Positions 21,077 through 30,891 of a stretch of DNA of 64,000 bases are shown piece by piece. Made by a program: the position numbers and the translations under genes. The stretch comes from Parazoarcus communis SWub3 = DSM 12120 (GTDB lineage: Bacteria; Pseudomonadota; Gammaproteobacteria; Burkholderiales; Rhodocyclaceae). Positions within the stretch are counted from its first letter, which is position 1, and each line of letters opens with the position of its first letter. Below the pieces are notes generated by a model. It saw nothing but the letters and a program-made list of their open reading frames with translations. It did not search any database and was not told where the DNA came from. The stretch is from contig NZ_QKOE01000010.1 in NCBI RefSeq assembly GCF_003226565.1, forward strand, positions 86,682-150,681, read 5' to 3'.

Positions 21077-22234
21077 TCAGGCGCCCTTCAGTAGTTCGCG
21101 GGCGACGATCAGCTTCTGCACTTCGGTCGCCCCCTCGTAGATGCGCAGGGCGCGGATTTCGCGATACAGCGATTCCACCTTCACCCCCACACGCACGCCT
21201 TGGCCGCCATGGATCTGCACCGCGGCGTCAATCACCCGCTGCGCATTCTCGGTGGCGGTCATTTTTGCCATGGCCGCCTCGCGGGTGGTCGGCAGCTTCT
21301 GCACGTCACGCCGCCAGGCTGCGCGTGCCGTCAGTAGCGCAGCCGCCTCAATGTCGGTGGCCATGTCGCCGAGCTTGGCCTGGGTCAGCTGGAAATCGGC
21401 CAGGCTGTGGCCAAACATCGGCCGGTTACGAGCATGTTGCAAGCCTTCGTCCAGCGCACGGCGGGCAAAGCCCAGTGCCGCCGCAGCAACCGAGGCGCGG
21501 AAGATGTCCAGGGTGCGCATCGCCACCTTGAAGCCCTCGCCGGGCGCCCCCAGGCGGTTGGCCACGGGCACCTTCATGTCGGTGAAGCGCAGGCGGGCGA
21601 GCGGATGCGGTGCGATGGTATCGAGTCGTTCGGCCACCTCGAAACCAGGCATGTCCGGATAGACCACGAAGGCAGAGATTCCGCGCGTGCCCGGGGCCTC
21701 GCCGGTGCGGGCAAACAGGCAATACACATCGGCAATGCCACCGTTGGAAATCCAGGTCTTCTCGCCATTGATGACGTAGTGGTCGCCTTCAAGACGCGCA
21801 TCACAGGCCATCGCGCCGACATCGGAGCCTGCCAGGGGCTCGGTCAGCGCAAAGGCGGAAATCCATTCGCCGGCCGCCACCTTGGGCAACACATGGCGCT
21901 TGATCTCTTCGCTGCCCGACAGCGTGATTGCGCCCGTTCCCAGGCCTTGCATGGCAAAGGCAAAATCGGCCAGGCCGTCGTGGTAGGCGAGTGTTTCGCG
22001 GGCGATGCACAGCGAGCGCGAGTCAAGCTCGTCCAGTGCGCCACCGTAGGCTGCCGGCACCGCGTAGCGCAGGAAGCCGGCCTTGCCCAGCGCGGCGACC
22101 AGTTGGCGGCAAGCGTTGTCGGTGTCGTGATGATCGATGGCGGGCATCGCAGTCGATGCCCAGTCGAAGATGGCGTCCGACAGCTGGCGATGTTCCACGC
22201 CGTAAAACGGCAGATCGAGAATGGAGCGATCCAT
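21077..22234 (-). CDS. Acyl-CoA dehydrogenase
   Basis: A second acyl-CoA dehydrogenase, 385 residues, clearly different from its neighbour. FAD segments are [18 protein letters not shown] and [13 protein letters not shown]; the catalytic Glu is in [16 protein letters not shown], in the usual place for short-chain acyl-CoA dehydrogenases. It probably oxidises an alicyclic or ring-opened CoA intermediate. The start [10 protein letters not shown] at 22234 lies 10 bases after the stop of the enoyl-CoA hydratase gene. Confidence 0.88.
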   Translation of the reverse strand: MDRSILDLPFYGVEHRQLSDAIFDWASTAMPAIDHHDTDNACRQLVAALGKAGFLRYAVPAAYGGALDELDSRSLCIARETLAYHDGLADFAFAMQGLGTGAITLSGSEEIKRHVLPKVAAGEWISAFALTEPLAGSDVGAMACDARLEGDHYVINGEKTWISNGGIADVYCLFARTGEAPGTRGISAFVVYPDMPGFEVAERLDTIAPHPLARLRFTDMKVPVANRLGAPGEGFKVAMRTLDIFRASVAAAALGFARRALDEGLQHARNRPMFGHSLADFQLTQAKLGDMATDIEAAALLTARAAWRRDVQKLPTTREAAMAKMTATENAQRVIDAAVQIHGGQGVRVGVKVESLYREIRALRIYEGATEVQKLIVARELLKGA

Positions 22235-22244
22235 GGCGGCGTCC

Positions 22245-23090
22245 TCAGTTGCCTTCGAACTTGGGTTTCTGCTTGGCGGCGAAGGCTTCGAAGGCACGGC
22301 GGAAGTCGCCGGTCATCATGCAGATGGCCTGGGCCTGCGCTTCGGATTCGACCATTTCCTCGATGCCCATCGCCCATTCCTGGTTGAGCATGGTCTTGGT
22401 CATGGTGTGGGCGAACCAGGGGCCATCGGCCAGGTTGCGGGCCAGCTTCTCCGCTTCGGCGCCGAGTTCGGCATTGGCATGCAGGGCACTGAAGAAACCC
22501 CACGACAGACCTTCTTCGGCGGTCATCACGCGACCGGTCATCAGCAGCTCGGTGGCGCGCCCCTGGCCGATCATGCGCGGCAACAGGCCGCAGGCGCCCA
22601 TGTCCGCACCTGCCAGACCCACACGGGTGAACAGGTAGGCGGTCTTGGTCTCGGGGGTACCGAGGCGGAAATCCGCAGCCAGCGCGACCATTGCACCGGC
22701 GCCCGCGCAGAAGCCGTCGATGGCGGCGATGACCGGTTGCGGCGCACGGCGCATGGTCTTGACCAGGTCGCCGGTCATGCGAGTGAATTCGAGCAGTTCG
22801 GGCATGCTCATCTTGGTCAGCGGTTCGATGATCTCGAACACATCGCCGCCAGAGCAGAAGTTGCCGCCTTCGCCACGGATGATGATCGTACGGACGTCGC
22901 TGGCGTATTTCAGGTTGTGGAACAGGTCACGCAGTTCGGCGTAGGAGTCGAAGGTCAGCGGATTCTTCTTTTCGGGGCGATTCAGCGTGATCGTCGCGAC
23001 CCGCCCATCGTCAGAGCACGACCACTTGAAGTGGCGTGCCACATAGTCCTTGAACGGACGCTTGTGATCGTTCATCGAAAGTTCTGCCAT
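22245..23090 (-). CDS. Enoyl-CoA hydratase family protein
   Basis: A crotonase-fold protein of 281 residues. Oxyanion-hole segments are [12 protein letters not shown] and [15 protein letters not shown]. The Glu positions of classical hydratases are replaced ([20 protein letters not shown]), so it may catalyse a different crotonase reaction such as hydrolysis or ring opening. It resembles hydratases reported beside 2-aminobenzoyl-CoA monooxygenase genes (from memory). An AGGAG site lies 7 bases before the ATG at 23090; in-frame sequence upstream is not used. Confidence 0.85.
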   Translation of the reverse strand: MAELSMNDHKRPFKDYVARHFKWSCSDDGRVATITLNRPEKKNPLTFDSYAELRDLFHNLKYASDVRTIIIRGEGGNFCSGGDVFEIIEPLTKMSMPELLEFTRMTGDLVKTMRRAPQPVIAAIDGFCAGAGAMVALAADFRLGTPETKTAYLFTRVGLAGADMGACGLLPRMIGQGRATELLMTGRVMTAEEGLSWGFFSALHANAELGAEAEKLARNLADGPWFAHTMTKTMLNQEWAMGIEEMVESEAQAQAICMMTGDFRRAFEAFAAKQKPKFEGN

Positions 23091-23339
23091 GGCCTCTCTC
23101 CTTCTTTCTCGTCGTCTTGCGAGACCCGCATTCAGGCGGGTCGTGCTGTGTTCGTAAGGTTTTCGGTATTGCGCATCACTGCCCTGGATCCCGGTAAGCC
23201 ACCCGGATATTCCCTCCGGGGCTGCGGAACTCGCCCTGCGGGCTCGGACAGTCCTCGCCCCTGCAGGAACACCCGGACGACTCACCTGGCTGCAGAGGTG
23301 TCCGTGAGTCCGAGCATCCAGTTACACTGCCGTGCCAAC
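23091..23339. other. Non-coding interval between SDR and enoyl-CoA hydratase genes
   Basis: About 250 bases without a credible gene. It holds imperfect inverted repeats (for example around GGACGACTCACC and GGTGTCCGTGAGTCC, 23270-23315) but no T-run. It could contain a promoter or partial terminator; nothing decisive is visible. Confidence 0.4.
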
Positions 23340-24149
23340 TCACCCCGCCATCACCTCACCACCCGCCACCGGAATGGACTGGCCATGGATGGCTTCCGAG
23401 CCGGGCAGGCACAGCCAGCCCACCGCACGCGCCACATCCTCGGGCTGCACCAGGCGGCCCTGCGGGTTGCTGGCAGCCAGCGTGGTCTTGGCGTCGTCAC
23501 TGCTGCGACCGGTCTTGGCAACGATGTTGTCCACCGCGCCGCCCAGCAGCGGGGTGTCGGTATATCCAGGGCACACCGCATTGACGGTGATGCCATGCTT
23601 GGCCACTTCCAGCGCCAGCGCACGGGTAAAGCCGATCACGCCGTGTTTGGCGGCACAGTAGGCCGATACGTAGGCGTAGCCGACCAGACCGGCGGTGCTG
23701 GCGATATTGACGATCCGCCCCCAGCGCGCGGCCTGCATCGTCGGCAGTACGGCGCGGGTACAGTTGAAGGTGCCGGTCAGATTTACCGTCAGCATCTCGT
23801 TCCACAGTTCGATCGAGGTCTTGCCTGCCGGCGCACTCTTGGCGGCTCCGGCGTTGTTGATCAGGATCGCAATCGGCCCGCGTATCTTGGCCGCCGCATC
23901 CAGCGCCTGGGCAATCCCGTCGTGGTCGGTAATGTCGGCCACCACATGCCCGTGACCGCTGCCGGTCAGCTTCGCGCAGGTCGCCTGCAAGGGAGCCTCA
24001 CGCCGGCCGACCAGGGTCAGTGTCGCGCCCAGGCGTGCCAGCTCGAGTGCAATCGCCTCGCCGATACCGCTGCCCGCACCGGTCACCACCGCATGGCGGC
24101 CACTGAGCGGCAAGCCGGTTTCTGTCTTGGAATCCAGGGTCAGACTCAT
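23340..24149 (-). CDS. Short-chain dehydrogenase/reductase (3-hydroxyacyl-CoA dehydrogenase-like)
   Basis: A classical SDR of 269 residues: cofactor motif VTGAGSGIGEAIA, NNAG motif, catalytic Ser in NIASTAGLVG and YxxxK as YCAAK. Similar SDRs oxidise alicyclic 3-hydroxyacyl-CoAs in aromatic pathways. Within this cluster it probably handles a hydroxyl group on the de-aromatised ring. The start is MSLTLDSKTE at 24149; 194 bases separate it from the monooxygenase gene, leaving room for a separate promoter. Confidence 0.86.
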   Translation of the reverse strand: MSLTLDSKTETGLPLSGRHAVVTGAGSGIGEAIALELARLGATLTLVGRREAPLQATCAKLTGSGHGHVVADITDHDGIAQALDAAAKIRGPIAILINNAGAAKSAPAGKTSIELWNEMLTVNLTGTFNCTRAVLPTMQAARWGRIVNIASTAGLVGYAYVSAYCAAKHGVIGFTRALALEVAKHGITVNAVCPGYTDTPLLGGAVDNIVAKTGRSSDDAKTTLAASNPQGRLVQPEDVARAVGWLCLPGSEAIHGQSIPVAGGEVMAG

Positions 24150-24343
24150 CACGCACCCGATCTGTTGTCGTCTTGCTCTTGATTACTAAACGTCACTGCC
24201 AAAACAAACGATGCCGGACTGAAAACGTCCACCGGGCACCTTGACCGCCCGAGCCGCTCCGGCCTCGGGAATGCGCCACAGCCCGACATCCCGGCATGCG
24301 CGGCGGGTCTGATCGACGCCGCCGCACACCCCGGCCCTGCTGC

Positions 24344-26662
24344 TTACTTGCCCGGCGCGGTGTAGCTACGCTTCAGGTTGGCTTCGTACTGACCACGGCC
24401 CGACAGATACTGCTTGGGCCAGGCAATGCCCTTGTACTCGATCTTGGCCGCTTCGTGCAGCGTCCAGGCCGGATCCGCCAGATGGGGACGGGCCACCGCG
24501 CACAGGTCGGCACGACCGGCACCGATGATGCTGTTGACATGGTCGGCTTCAAAGATCGCGCCCACTGCAATGGTCGGAATACCGACTTCGTTGCGGATGC
24601 GATCGGCGAACGGGGTCTGGAACATGCGACCGAACACCGGCTTCTCACCCTTCCACACCTGACCGGACGAGCAGTCGATGATGTCGGCGCCCGCTTCCTT
24701 GAACAGACGCGCAATCGCCACTGCATCGTCAGCGGTGTTACCACCCGGGAACCAGTCGTGGCACGACAGACGCACCGACATCGGCTTGTCCGCCGGCCAT
24801 ACTTCACGCATGGCACGGAACACTTCCAGCGGGTAACGGGCACGGTTTTCGATACTGCCACCGTACTCGTCGCTGCGCTGGTTGGTCAGCGGCGACAGGA
24901 AGCTGGACATCAGGTAGCCGTGGGCGCAGTGGAACTCGAGGATGTCGAAGCCCGCTTCGACCGCCATCTGGGTGGAGCGCACGAAGTCCGCCTTGACCCG
25001 TTCCATGTCGGCACGGGTGGCTTCGCGCGGCACCTGCGAGTTCGGCAGATACGGCAGCGGCGAGGCCGAGATCAGTTCCCAGGCACCGGATTCCAGCGGC
25101 TGGTCGATGCCTTCCCAAGCCACTTTGGTCGCACCCTTGCGGCCGGCGTGACCCAACTGGATACCCATCTTGGCGCCAGAATTGGCATGGACGAAATCAA
25201 CGATGCGCTTCCACGCGGTGACGTGCTCGGGCTTGTACATGCCGGCACATCCCGGGGTGATGCGGGCATCGGCCGACACGCAGGCCATTTCGGTATAGAG
25301 CAGACCGGTACCGCCCAGGGCACGCGAACCGAAGTGCACCAGATGGAAGTCACCCGCCACGCCATCCTCGGCCGAGTACATCGCCATCGGCGACATGATG
25401 GTGCGGTTGGGCAGGGTCAGGCCGCGCAGCTTGAACGGGGTGAACATCGGCGGCGGCGGCGCCTTGTCGGCCGGCACCGGCACACCGGCCTTCTCGGCCA
25501 GCCAGCGCTCATAGCCTTCCAGCCACTTGGCGTCGCGCAGGCGCAGGTTCTCGTGCGAGATGCGCTGCGAGCGGGTCAGCATCGAGTACATGAACTGCTC
25601 CGGCTCCAGCGTATCGCAGTAGCGGGCGTCGCACACCTCGAACCACTCCATTGCGTTCCAGGCCGCGTTCTGCAGGCGCAGCACGTCAATGCCACGCACT
25701 TCCTGGTACCGCGACAGCACGGCAGGAATGTTTTCGCGGGTATCGCCCTCTTCCTTGAACAGGCGGGTCAGGTCGATGGCATCTTCCAGCGCCAGCTTGG
25801 TGCCGGAACCGATGGCGAAGTGGGCGGTATGCACCGCATCGCCCATCAGCACCACATGACTGTTGCCGTTGTAGTGATGCCACTGCTCGCACTTGACGCG
25901 CTGGAAGTTCAGCCAGGCCGAGCCACGCAGGTGGCGTGCATTGGTCATCAGCGGGAAGCCATCCAGATGCTTCTCGAACAGCTTTTCGCAGAACTCGATG
26001 GACTGCGCCTGATCAGCCTTGTCCAGCCCATGAGCCAGCCACACATGTTCGGGACACTCGACGATGAAGGTCGTGGTGGTGTCGTCGAACTTGTAGATGT
26101 GGGCCTGGAACCAGCCGTGCTCGGTCTTCTCGAAAATGAAGTTGAAGGCGTCGAACAGCTTGTTGGTACCGAGCCAGATGTAGCGATTGGGGCGACCGAC
26201 GATGTCCGGCTTGAACACGTCTTCGTAGCGACTGCGGATCTTCGAGTTGATGCCATCGGAGGCGATGATCAGGTCGGCGTCCGGGTATTCCAGATCCGAA
26301 TCCACATCCTTCTCGAACACCAGCTCCACGCCCAGCTCGACGCAGCGGTCTTGCAGGATGTTGAGCATCTTCTTGCGGCCGATACCCACAAAACCATGGC
26401 CGCCCGAACGGATGGTGCGACCCTTGAAGTGCAGCTCGATGTCGTCCCAGTGGTTGAACGCCACCTGAATGGCATCGGCAGTCACCGGATCCCACTCACG
26501 CATGTTGTCCATGGTCGCGTCCGAGAACACCACACCCCAACCAAAGGTGTCGTAAGGCTTGTTGCGTTCGACCACGGTGATCTGATGAGCCGGATTCAAC
26601 TTCTTCATCAGGATTGCGAAATACAGCCCGGCGGGACCGCCGCCGATACACACGATGCGCAT
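24344..26662 (-). CDS. abmA: Bifunctional 2-aminobenzoyl-CoA monooxygenase/reductase
   Basis: A 772-residue natural fusion. Residues 1-380 are a flavin monooxygenase (FAD motif [17 protein letters not shown] and [20 protein letters not shown]). Residues 395-772 are an Old Yellow Enzyme-type reductase ([30 protein letters not shown], and [14 protein letters not shown] near 575). In Azoarcus evansii this fused enzyme hydroxylates and then reduces 2-aminobenzoyl-CoA to a non-aromatic cyclohexene-CoA. Databases often call the family bifunctional salicylyl-CoA 5-hydroxylase/oxidoreductase, so salicylyl-CoA is the alternative substrate. The RidA, thioesterase and beta-oxidation neighbours favour the amino substrate. 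It is preceded by a MarR gene and a large palindromic operator. Confidence 0.88.
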   Translation of the reverse strand: MRIVCIGGGPAGLYFAILMKKLNPAHQITVVERNKPYDTFGWGVVFSDATMDNMREWDPVTADAIQVAFNHWDDIELHFKGRTIRSGGHGFVGIGRKKMLNILQDRCVELGVELVFEKDVDSDLEYPDADLIIASDGINSKIRSRYEDVFKPDIVGRPNRYIWLGTNKLFDAFNFIFEKTEHGWFQAHIYKFDDTTTTFIVECPEHVWLAHGLDKADQAQSIEFCEKLFEKHLDGFPLMTNARHLRGSAWLNFQRVKCEQWHHYNGNSHVVLMGDAVHTAHFAIGSGTKLALEDAIDLTRLFKEEGDTRENIPAVLSRYQEVRGIDVLRLQNAAWNAMEWFEVCDARYCDTLEPEQFMYSMLTRSQRISHENLRLRDAKWLEGYERWLAEKAGVPVPADKAPPPPMFTPFKLRGLTLPNRTIMSPMAMYSAEDGVAGDFHLVHFGSRALGGTGLLYTEMACVSADARITPGCAGMYKPEHVTAWKRIVDFVHANSGAKMGIQLGHAGRKGATKVAWEGIDQPLESGAWELISASPLPYLPNSQVPREATRADMERVKADFVRSTQMAVEAGFDILEFHCAHGYLMSSFLSPLTNQRSDEYGGSIENRARYPLEVFRAMREVWPADKPMSVRLSCHDWFPGGNTADDAVAIARLFKEAGADIIDCSSGQVWKGEKPVFGRMFQTPFADRIRNEVGIPTIAVGAIFEADHVNSIIGAGRADLCAVARPHLADPAWTLHEAAKIEYKGIAWPKQYLSGRGQYEANLKRSYTAPGK

Positions 26663-26728
26663 GCTGTTGCTCCTTCAGGTATGACCACCCTCAAGCTCGA
26701 GGGCGAAGAGTCTGGGGGCTGGTGGATA

Positions 26729-26778
26729 TTGACTGCTTGTTTAGTGACAAATATTTCATAACTAAACTATCAAGTCAA
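26729..26778. promoter_or_regulatory. 50-bp imperfect palindrome, probable MarR operator/promoter
   Basis: Two nested pairs of half-sites are arranged symmetrically: TTGACT...AGTCAA outside and GTTTAGT...ACTAAAC inside, in an AT-rich stretch between marR and the monooxygenase gene. On the minus strand TTGACT can serve as a -35 element. A GTTTAGTAATCAA sequence upstream of the SDR gene (near 24178-24190) resembles one half-site. Confidence 0.65.
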
Positions 26779-26810
26779 CAAGGACCGCAATCTTCCGTTC
26801 ATATCCGGAT

Positions 26811-27323
26811 TCAATCCTGGCTGTTGTCGCTGGCGACCGGCGGCAATGGGGGGTGCAGGGCGAGCAGATCGATCAGCATCGAAATCAACAAGGTCGCCTT
26901 CTCGCGCCCGAAAGGTTCCAGTACCCGCTCCTGGTGCGCAATTGCGCGATCACGCAGCGCGTCAGTCAGGCGGTGCCCCTTGGGCGTGATCCGCACCACC
27001 GTCTGGCGACGGTCGGCACGCACCCGGGTGCGTGCGACGATGCCCTCGTTCTCCATGCGCTGCACCACCTTGGATAGCGTCGGCTGCTTGGTCAGCGTCA
27101 GTTGGCTCAAGGTACCGATGCTCTCGCCCTCGCTTCCTTCCAGACTCGCCAGCACCCGCCATTCGGTCACCGACAAGCCCGCCGCCTCGACTTCGCGATG
27201 GAACTCCCGCGAGATACGACTGCTGGCCTGTGCCAGCAGGAAGGCCAGGTAGTGATCGACGAAGCGGCCCATCTCAGCCGGCTCGGAATTTGCTTGAAGC
27301 GCCTGTACTGTCTGTTCAGTCAT
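26811..27323 (-). CDS. MarR-family transcriptional regulator
   Basis: A 170-residue winged-helix regulator with the MarR core: helix SRISREFHREVEAAGLS, recognition region TLTKQPTLSKVVQRMENEG and wing RVRADRRQTVVRITPKG. MarR proteins beside 2-aminobenzoyl-CoA or benzoyl-CoA genes usually repress the operon until the CoA-thioester or free aromatic acid binds. It is in the same direction as, and 148 bases upstream of, the monooxygenase gene. It is divergent from the AraC gene. Confidence 0.9.
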   Translation of the reverse strand: MTEQTVQALQANSEPAEMGRFVDHYLAFLLAQASSRISREFHREVEAAGLSVTEWRVLASLEGSEGESIGTLSQLTLTKQPTLSKVVQRMENEGIVARTRVRADRRQTVVRITPKGHRLTDALRDRAIAHQERVLEPFGREKATLLISMLIDLLALHPPLPPVASDNSQD

Positions 27324-27387
27324 GACCCTGATTTCCCGAGTATTTCGCTTCCGTGAAACATGAACCTTGCGAAACGCGCATCTTTGC

Positions 27388-27404
27388 TTATAAATTGTTT
27401 ATAA
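27388..27404. promoter_or_regulatory. Perfect palindrome between marR and araC genes
   Basis: TTATAAA-TTG-TTTATAA, 7-bp perfect arms with a 3-base centre, lies in the 130-base divergent region. It has the size of a MarR binding site and could control both directions. Confidence 0.6.
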
Positions 27405-27453
27405 CTATACGTTGTTTGCGCGTTGAGCATCGAACCCGACCGGAGAGTCCCCG

Positions 27454-28512
27454 ATGACCCAGCGTTCCTCAGTAGCTCGCACCCATTCGCAGGAGACCGG
27501 TATGAGTGCACCAAATTTGTGCGGCACCATCGAGCCGCTGGCGGCTTATCCCTTTTTTAGTTCGCGGGACGCCGACGAAGCTCGCCACAAGGTGGCCCGC
27601 GTGTTCTGCCCGCACGAACTGCGCCAGGTCAACACCCGTACGCCGTTTTCGTCGCGCCACAATCTGGTGCGTCTGGGCGAGACCGCGCTCAACTACCTGA
27701 CCTATGGTACCGACGTCGATATCAACCCGGGATATCTTGACAGCTTTTATCTGGTGCAGATGCCACTGGAAGGCACTGCGGAGATCCGCTGCGGGCAACA
27801 GGCGGTGCACTCCACCCCTGACACCGCCACGATCCTGAATCCGCACGAAGCCACACGCATGCACTGGCGCCACGACAACCGCCAGCTGATGCTGTGGATC
27901 CCCAAGGAATCCGTCGAGCGCCGGCTGGCCGAGCACCTGGGCGAACCCGTGAACGAGCCTCTGACCTTCGACGTGGCCCTGTCGCAGCGTGAGGGCATGA
28001 CACGCAGCTGGTGCCGCATGCTGGGCGACCTGGCCGACAACATCGACCACTGCGGCGCCGACTGGCTGCGTTTCCGCCCTACCGTCGCCGGGCTGGAAGA
28101 CTGCCTGATCCGCGGCCTGCTGCAACTCCACCGCCACAACTACAGCGCCCGTCTGGAACAACCGCAGGACAACGCCCGCCCCCGCCACCTGCAGCGCGCC
28201 ATCGACTACATCCATGCGCATATCGAAGATGCGATCACGGTCGGCGACATTGCACGCGCCGCCTGTGTCAGCGTACGAGCGCTGGAAGAAGGCTTCCGCA
28301 AGCACTGCGACACCTCACCGCTGGTCTATCTGCGCGATGCCCGTCTCGACTGCGTGCGCAAGGCCTTGACCAGCGCCCACCCGGCCACCGACAAAGTCGC
28401 GGTACTGGCGCACCGCTACGGCTTTGCCCACCTTGGCCGCTTCTCTGCCTACTACAAGGCGCGTTTTGGCGAAACGCCGTCGCAGACCGCCGGACGCACA
28501 CTGCGCAACTGA
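27454..28512 (+). CDS. AraC/XylS-family activator of the indole oxidation genes
   Basis: 352 residues. The N-terminal two-thirds is an AraC-binding-like sensor domain of the XylS/NahR-partner type. The C-terminal ~110 residues are the double helix-turn-helix (TVGDIARAACVSVRALEEGF and VAVLAHRYGFAHLGRFSAYY). It lies directly upstream of, and in the same direction as, the SDR and StyA/StyB-like genes; AraC regulators hold the same place in known indole (iif) clusters. A GGAG site lies 8 bases before the ATG at 27454; an ATG at 27502 is a weaker alternative. Confidence 0.88.
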   Translation: MTQRSSVARTHSQETGMSAPNLCGTIEPLAAYPFFSSRDADEARHKVARVFCPHELRQVNTRTPFSSRHNLVRLGETALNYLTYGTDVDINPGYLDSFYLVQMPLEGTAEIRCGQQAVHSTPDTATILNPHEATRMHWRHDNRQLMLWIPKESVERRLAEHLGEPVNEPLTFDVALSQREGMTRSWCRMLGDLADNIDHCGADWLRFRPTVAGLEDCLIRGLLQLHRHNYSARLEQPQDNARPRHLQRAIDYIHAHIEDAITVGDIARAACVSVRALEEGFRKHCDTSPLVYLRDARLDCVRKALTSAHPATDKVAVLAHRYGFAHLGRFSAYYKARFGETPSQTAGRTLRN

Positions 28513-28643
28513 CGCAGCGCAGCACAGGTGTGCGCGTTCCGGACAATCCGCTCGCGCAAAGCGGATACACCGCAAGCGCGCTGAAATGAAAACTGTGTCC
28601 CAAGGACGCCCGGGGTGGCGTCATCGACTTGAGGACACAGCAG

Positions 28644-29432
28644 ATGAAAGGACTTCAGGACAAGGTCGCCATCGTCACCGGTGGCGCCACACTGATCGGC
28701 GAGGCGGTTGCCCGTGACCTGATCGCAAACGGTGCCCGCGTGGTGCTGGCAGACATCGACGCCACCAAGGGTGCCGCGGTTGCCGACCGTCTGGGCCCGG
28801 CTGCCCGCTTCCAGCACACCGACGTCAGCAACGACAACCAGATCGCCGCCTGCGTCACCGCCACCGTCGCGGCTTTCGGCGGCGTGGACTACCTGGTCAA
28901 TTGCGCCTGCACCTATGTGGATAACGGTGCCGCCTCCACCCGTGCCGAGTGGTCGCAGGCACTGGACGTGAATCTGGTCAGTGCCGCCATGATGCTGCAG
29001 GCCTGCCGGCCAGAGATGGTCAAGCGCGGCGGCGGTGCAGTGGTCAACTTCGCCTCCATCTCCGCCACCGCAGCCCAGGCCGGGCGCTGGCTGTATCCGG
29101 TCAGCAAGGCCGCCATCCAGCAATTCACCCGTGCCGCCGCCAACGACCTGGCCACCGACCACATCCGCGTCAACTCGGTGTCACCGGGCTGGACCTGGTC
29201 GTCGGTCATCGACGCCCTCTCCGGCGGAGACAAGGCCAAGGCCGATGCGGTTGCCGCGGATTACCACATGCTGGGCCGTCTGGGTCTGCCGGAAGAAGTT
29301 GCACAAGTCGTCAGCTTCCTGCTGTCCGACCATGCCAGCTTCGTGACCGGCGCCGACTACGCCTGCGACGGCGGCTACACCGCACTCGGCCCGGAAGGTC
29401 GCGCGGCCGCCATCACCCGCCTGATGTCCTGA
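28644..29432 (+). CDS. Short-chain dehydrogenase, IifB-like (indole pathway)
   Basis: An SDR of 262 residues with the YxxxK pair (YPVSK) and a catalytic Ser (FASISATAAQ). The glycine motif reads TGGATLIGEA, and the usual NNAG is NCAC (YLVNCACTYV), which is unusual. In the Acinetobacter iif system an SDR in this position oxidises indole-2,3-dihydrodiol to 3-hydroxyindolin-2-one; that assignment here rests on gene order. ATG 28644 has an AGGA site 8 bases upstream. Confidence 0.82.
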   Translation: MKGLQDKVAIVTGGATLIGEAVARDLIANGARVVLADIDATKGAAVADRLGPAARFQHTDVSNDNQIAACVTATVAAFGGVDYLVNCACTYVDNGAASTRAEWSQALDVNLVSAAMMLQACRPEMVKRGGGAVVNFASISATAAQAGRWLYPVSKAAIQQFTRAAANDLATDHIRVNSVSPGWTWSSVIDALSGGDKAKADAVAADYHMLGRLGLPEEVAQVVSFLLSDHASFVTGADYACDGGYTALGPEGRAAAITRLMS

Positions 29433-29444
29433 CCCCACCCTGCC

Positions 29445-29483
29445 CCTTCCCCCCGCTCCTTCCCCCCGCTCCTTCCCCCCGCC
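29445..29483. repeat. Three tandem 13-bp repeats (CCTTCCCCCCGCT)
   Basis: Three consecutive copies of the 13-base unit, the third with one change at the last base. They lie between the SDR gene and the StyA-like gene in a pyrimidine-rich run. The number of units may vary among strains. Confidence 0.9.
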
Positions 29484-29519
29484 CCTTTCCCCTACCCACG
29501 CCCCCACAAGGAGACGCAC

Positions 29520-30806
29520 ATGCATCTCGCCCAGAACACCCAAACCCGTCGCTCCATCGCCATCGTCGGCGCCGGCCAGGCAGGCCTGCTGCTCGGTTGC
29601 GGCCTGCTCGACCAAGGCTACGCGGTCACCATGGTCACCAACCGCACGGCCGAAGACGTCTGGAACGGCAAGGTCATGTCTTCGCAGTTCATCTTCGACC
29701 CCGCGCTGCAGATCGAGCGCGATTTCCGCATGAACCAGTGGGAAAAGGACTGCCCTGCCACCGACGGCATCAGCTTCTCCATCCCCATGCCCGACGGTAG
29801 CGGCAACAAGGCCATGCACTGGCATGCCCGTCTCACCGCGCCCGGCCAGTCGGTGGACCAGCGGGTGAAGATGCCCGGCTGGATGAAGGAGTTCGTCGCC
29901 CGCGGCGGCGATCTACGCTTCGAAGATGTCGGTGTCGAACAACTGGAAGCGCTGTCTCGCGAACATGAACTGGTCCTGCTGGCCGGCGGCAAGGGCGAAA
30001 TCGTCAACCTGCTCGGCCGCGACGAGAGCCGCTCGCCGATCAAGCAACCGATGCGCCAGCTGGCCCTGACCTACGTCACCGGCATGAAACGCCACGACTA
30101 CTACGAGTGCGTCAACTTCAACCTGATCCCCGGCGTCGGTGAGTACTTCGTCTTCCCCGCGCTGACCACCCATGGTGCCAACGGCACCCAGGCCTGCGAC
30201 ATCATGGTGTTCGAGGGCGTACCTGGCGGCCCGATGGACTGCTGGGGCGACGTCAGGAGCCCGGAGCAGCATCTGGCAAAGAGCCTGGAGATCCTCAAGA
30301 CCTTCGTGCCCTGGGAATACGAACGCAGCCGCGACTGTCAGCTGACCGACGCCAACGGCATCCTCGCCGGCCGCATCACCCCCACCGTGCGCAACGCGGT
30401 GTTGACCTTGCCCTCCGGCCGCAAGGTGTTCGGCATGGGCGACGCGGTACTGGTCAATGACCCCATCACCGGCCAGGGCTCCAACAACGCCACCAAGGGC
30501 GCCAAGCACTACTACGACGCCATCCTGGCGCGCGGCGACCAGGCCTTTGACGAAGCCTGGATGCGCCAGACCTTCGACGCGCTGTACAACGGCTACGCCG
30601 AAAAGGTCGTGCGCTGGACCAACAGCCTGCTGTTCCCGCCGCCCGAGCACATCGTCAAGCTGCTTGGCACCGCGCAACAGGTTCCCAGCATCGCCTCGCG
30701 TATCGCCAACGGTTTCAACGATCCACGCGACTACGCCAACTTCTGGTTTGATCCGGCCGACACCGACCGTCTGATCGACACCGAGATGCAGAAACTGGCC
30801 GCCTGA
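29520..30806 (+). CDS. StyA-like FAD monooxygenase, indole-type (IifC-like)
   Basis: A group E two-component flavoprotein monooxygenase of 428 residues. The FAD fold starts with IAIVGAGQAGLLLGCGLL, and GMGDAVLVNDPITGQGSNNA is the second FAD motif. Aligned by eye with styrene monooxygenase StyA, the active-site triplet N46-V48-H50 is S-Q-I here (MSSQFIFD), and Y73 is replaced by I. This agrees with the fingerprint described for indole monooxygenases rather than styrene monooxygenases. It should epoxidise the indole C2-C3 bond using reduced FAD from the next gene's product. The GGAG site before ATG 29520 supports the start. Confidence 0.86.
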   Translation: MHLAQNTQTRRSIAIVGAGQAGLLLGCGLLDQGYAVTMVTNRTAEDVWNGKVMSSQFIFDPALQIERDFRMNQWEKDCPATDGISFSIPMPDGSGNKAMHWHARLTAPGQSVDQRVKMPGWMKEFVARGGDLRFEDVGVEQLEALSREHELVLLAGGKGEIVNLLGRDESRSPIKQPMRQLALTYVTGMKRHDYYECVNFNLIPGVGEYFVFPALTTHGANGTQACDIMVFEGVPGGPMDCWGDVRSPEQHLAKSLEILKTFVPWEYERSRDCQLTDANGILAGRITPTVRNAVLTLPSGRKVFGMGDAVLVNDPITGQGSNNATKGAKHYYDAILARGDQAFDEAWMRQTFDALYNGYAEKVVRWTNSLLFPPPEHIVKLLGTAQQVPSIASRIANGFNDPRDYANFWFDPADTDRLIDTEMQKLAA

Positions 30807-30891
30807 AGCCAGCCGCGCATCCCCCGCCTCCGCGCGTCACGGCCTGTACCGTGCCGTCGCGGAGAGGGTCCACGACAAGGAGCAGCACATC

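Noticed and set aside
24344..26662. Salicylyl-CoA 5-hydroxylase as the primary call
   Set aside because: The family name is used in databases, but the RidA, thioesterase and beta-oxidation neighbours and the nearby indole module favour the 2-aminobenzoyl-CoA substrate; kept as the alternative.
24296..26761. Open frame of 821 codons on the plus strand
   Set aside because: Antisense to the fused monooxygenase/reductase gene, which has clear motifs over its full length.
29445..29483. Short CRISPR-like repeat
   Set aside because: The 13-base units are directly adjacent with no spacers; it is a simple tandem repeat.
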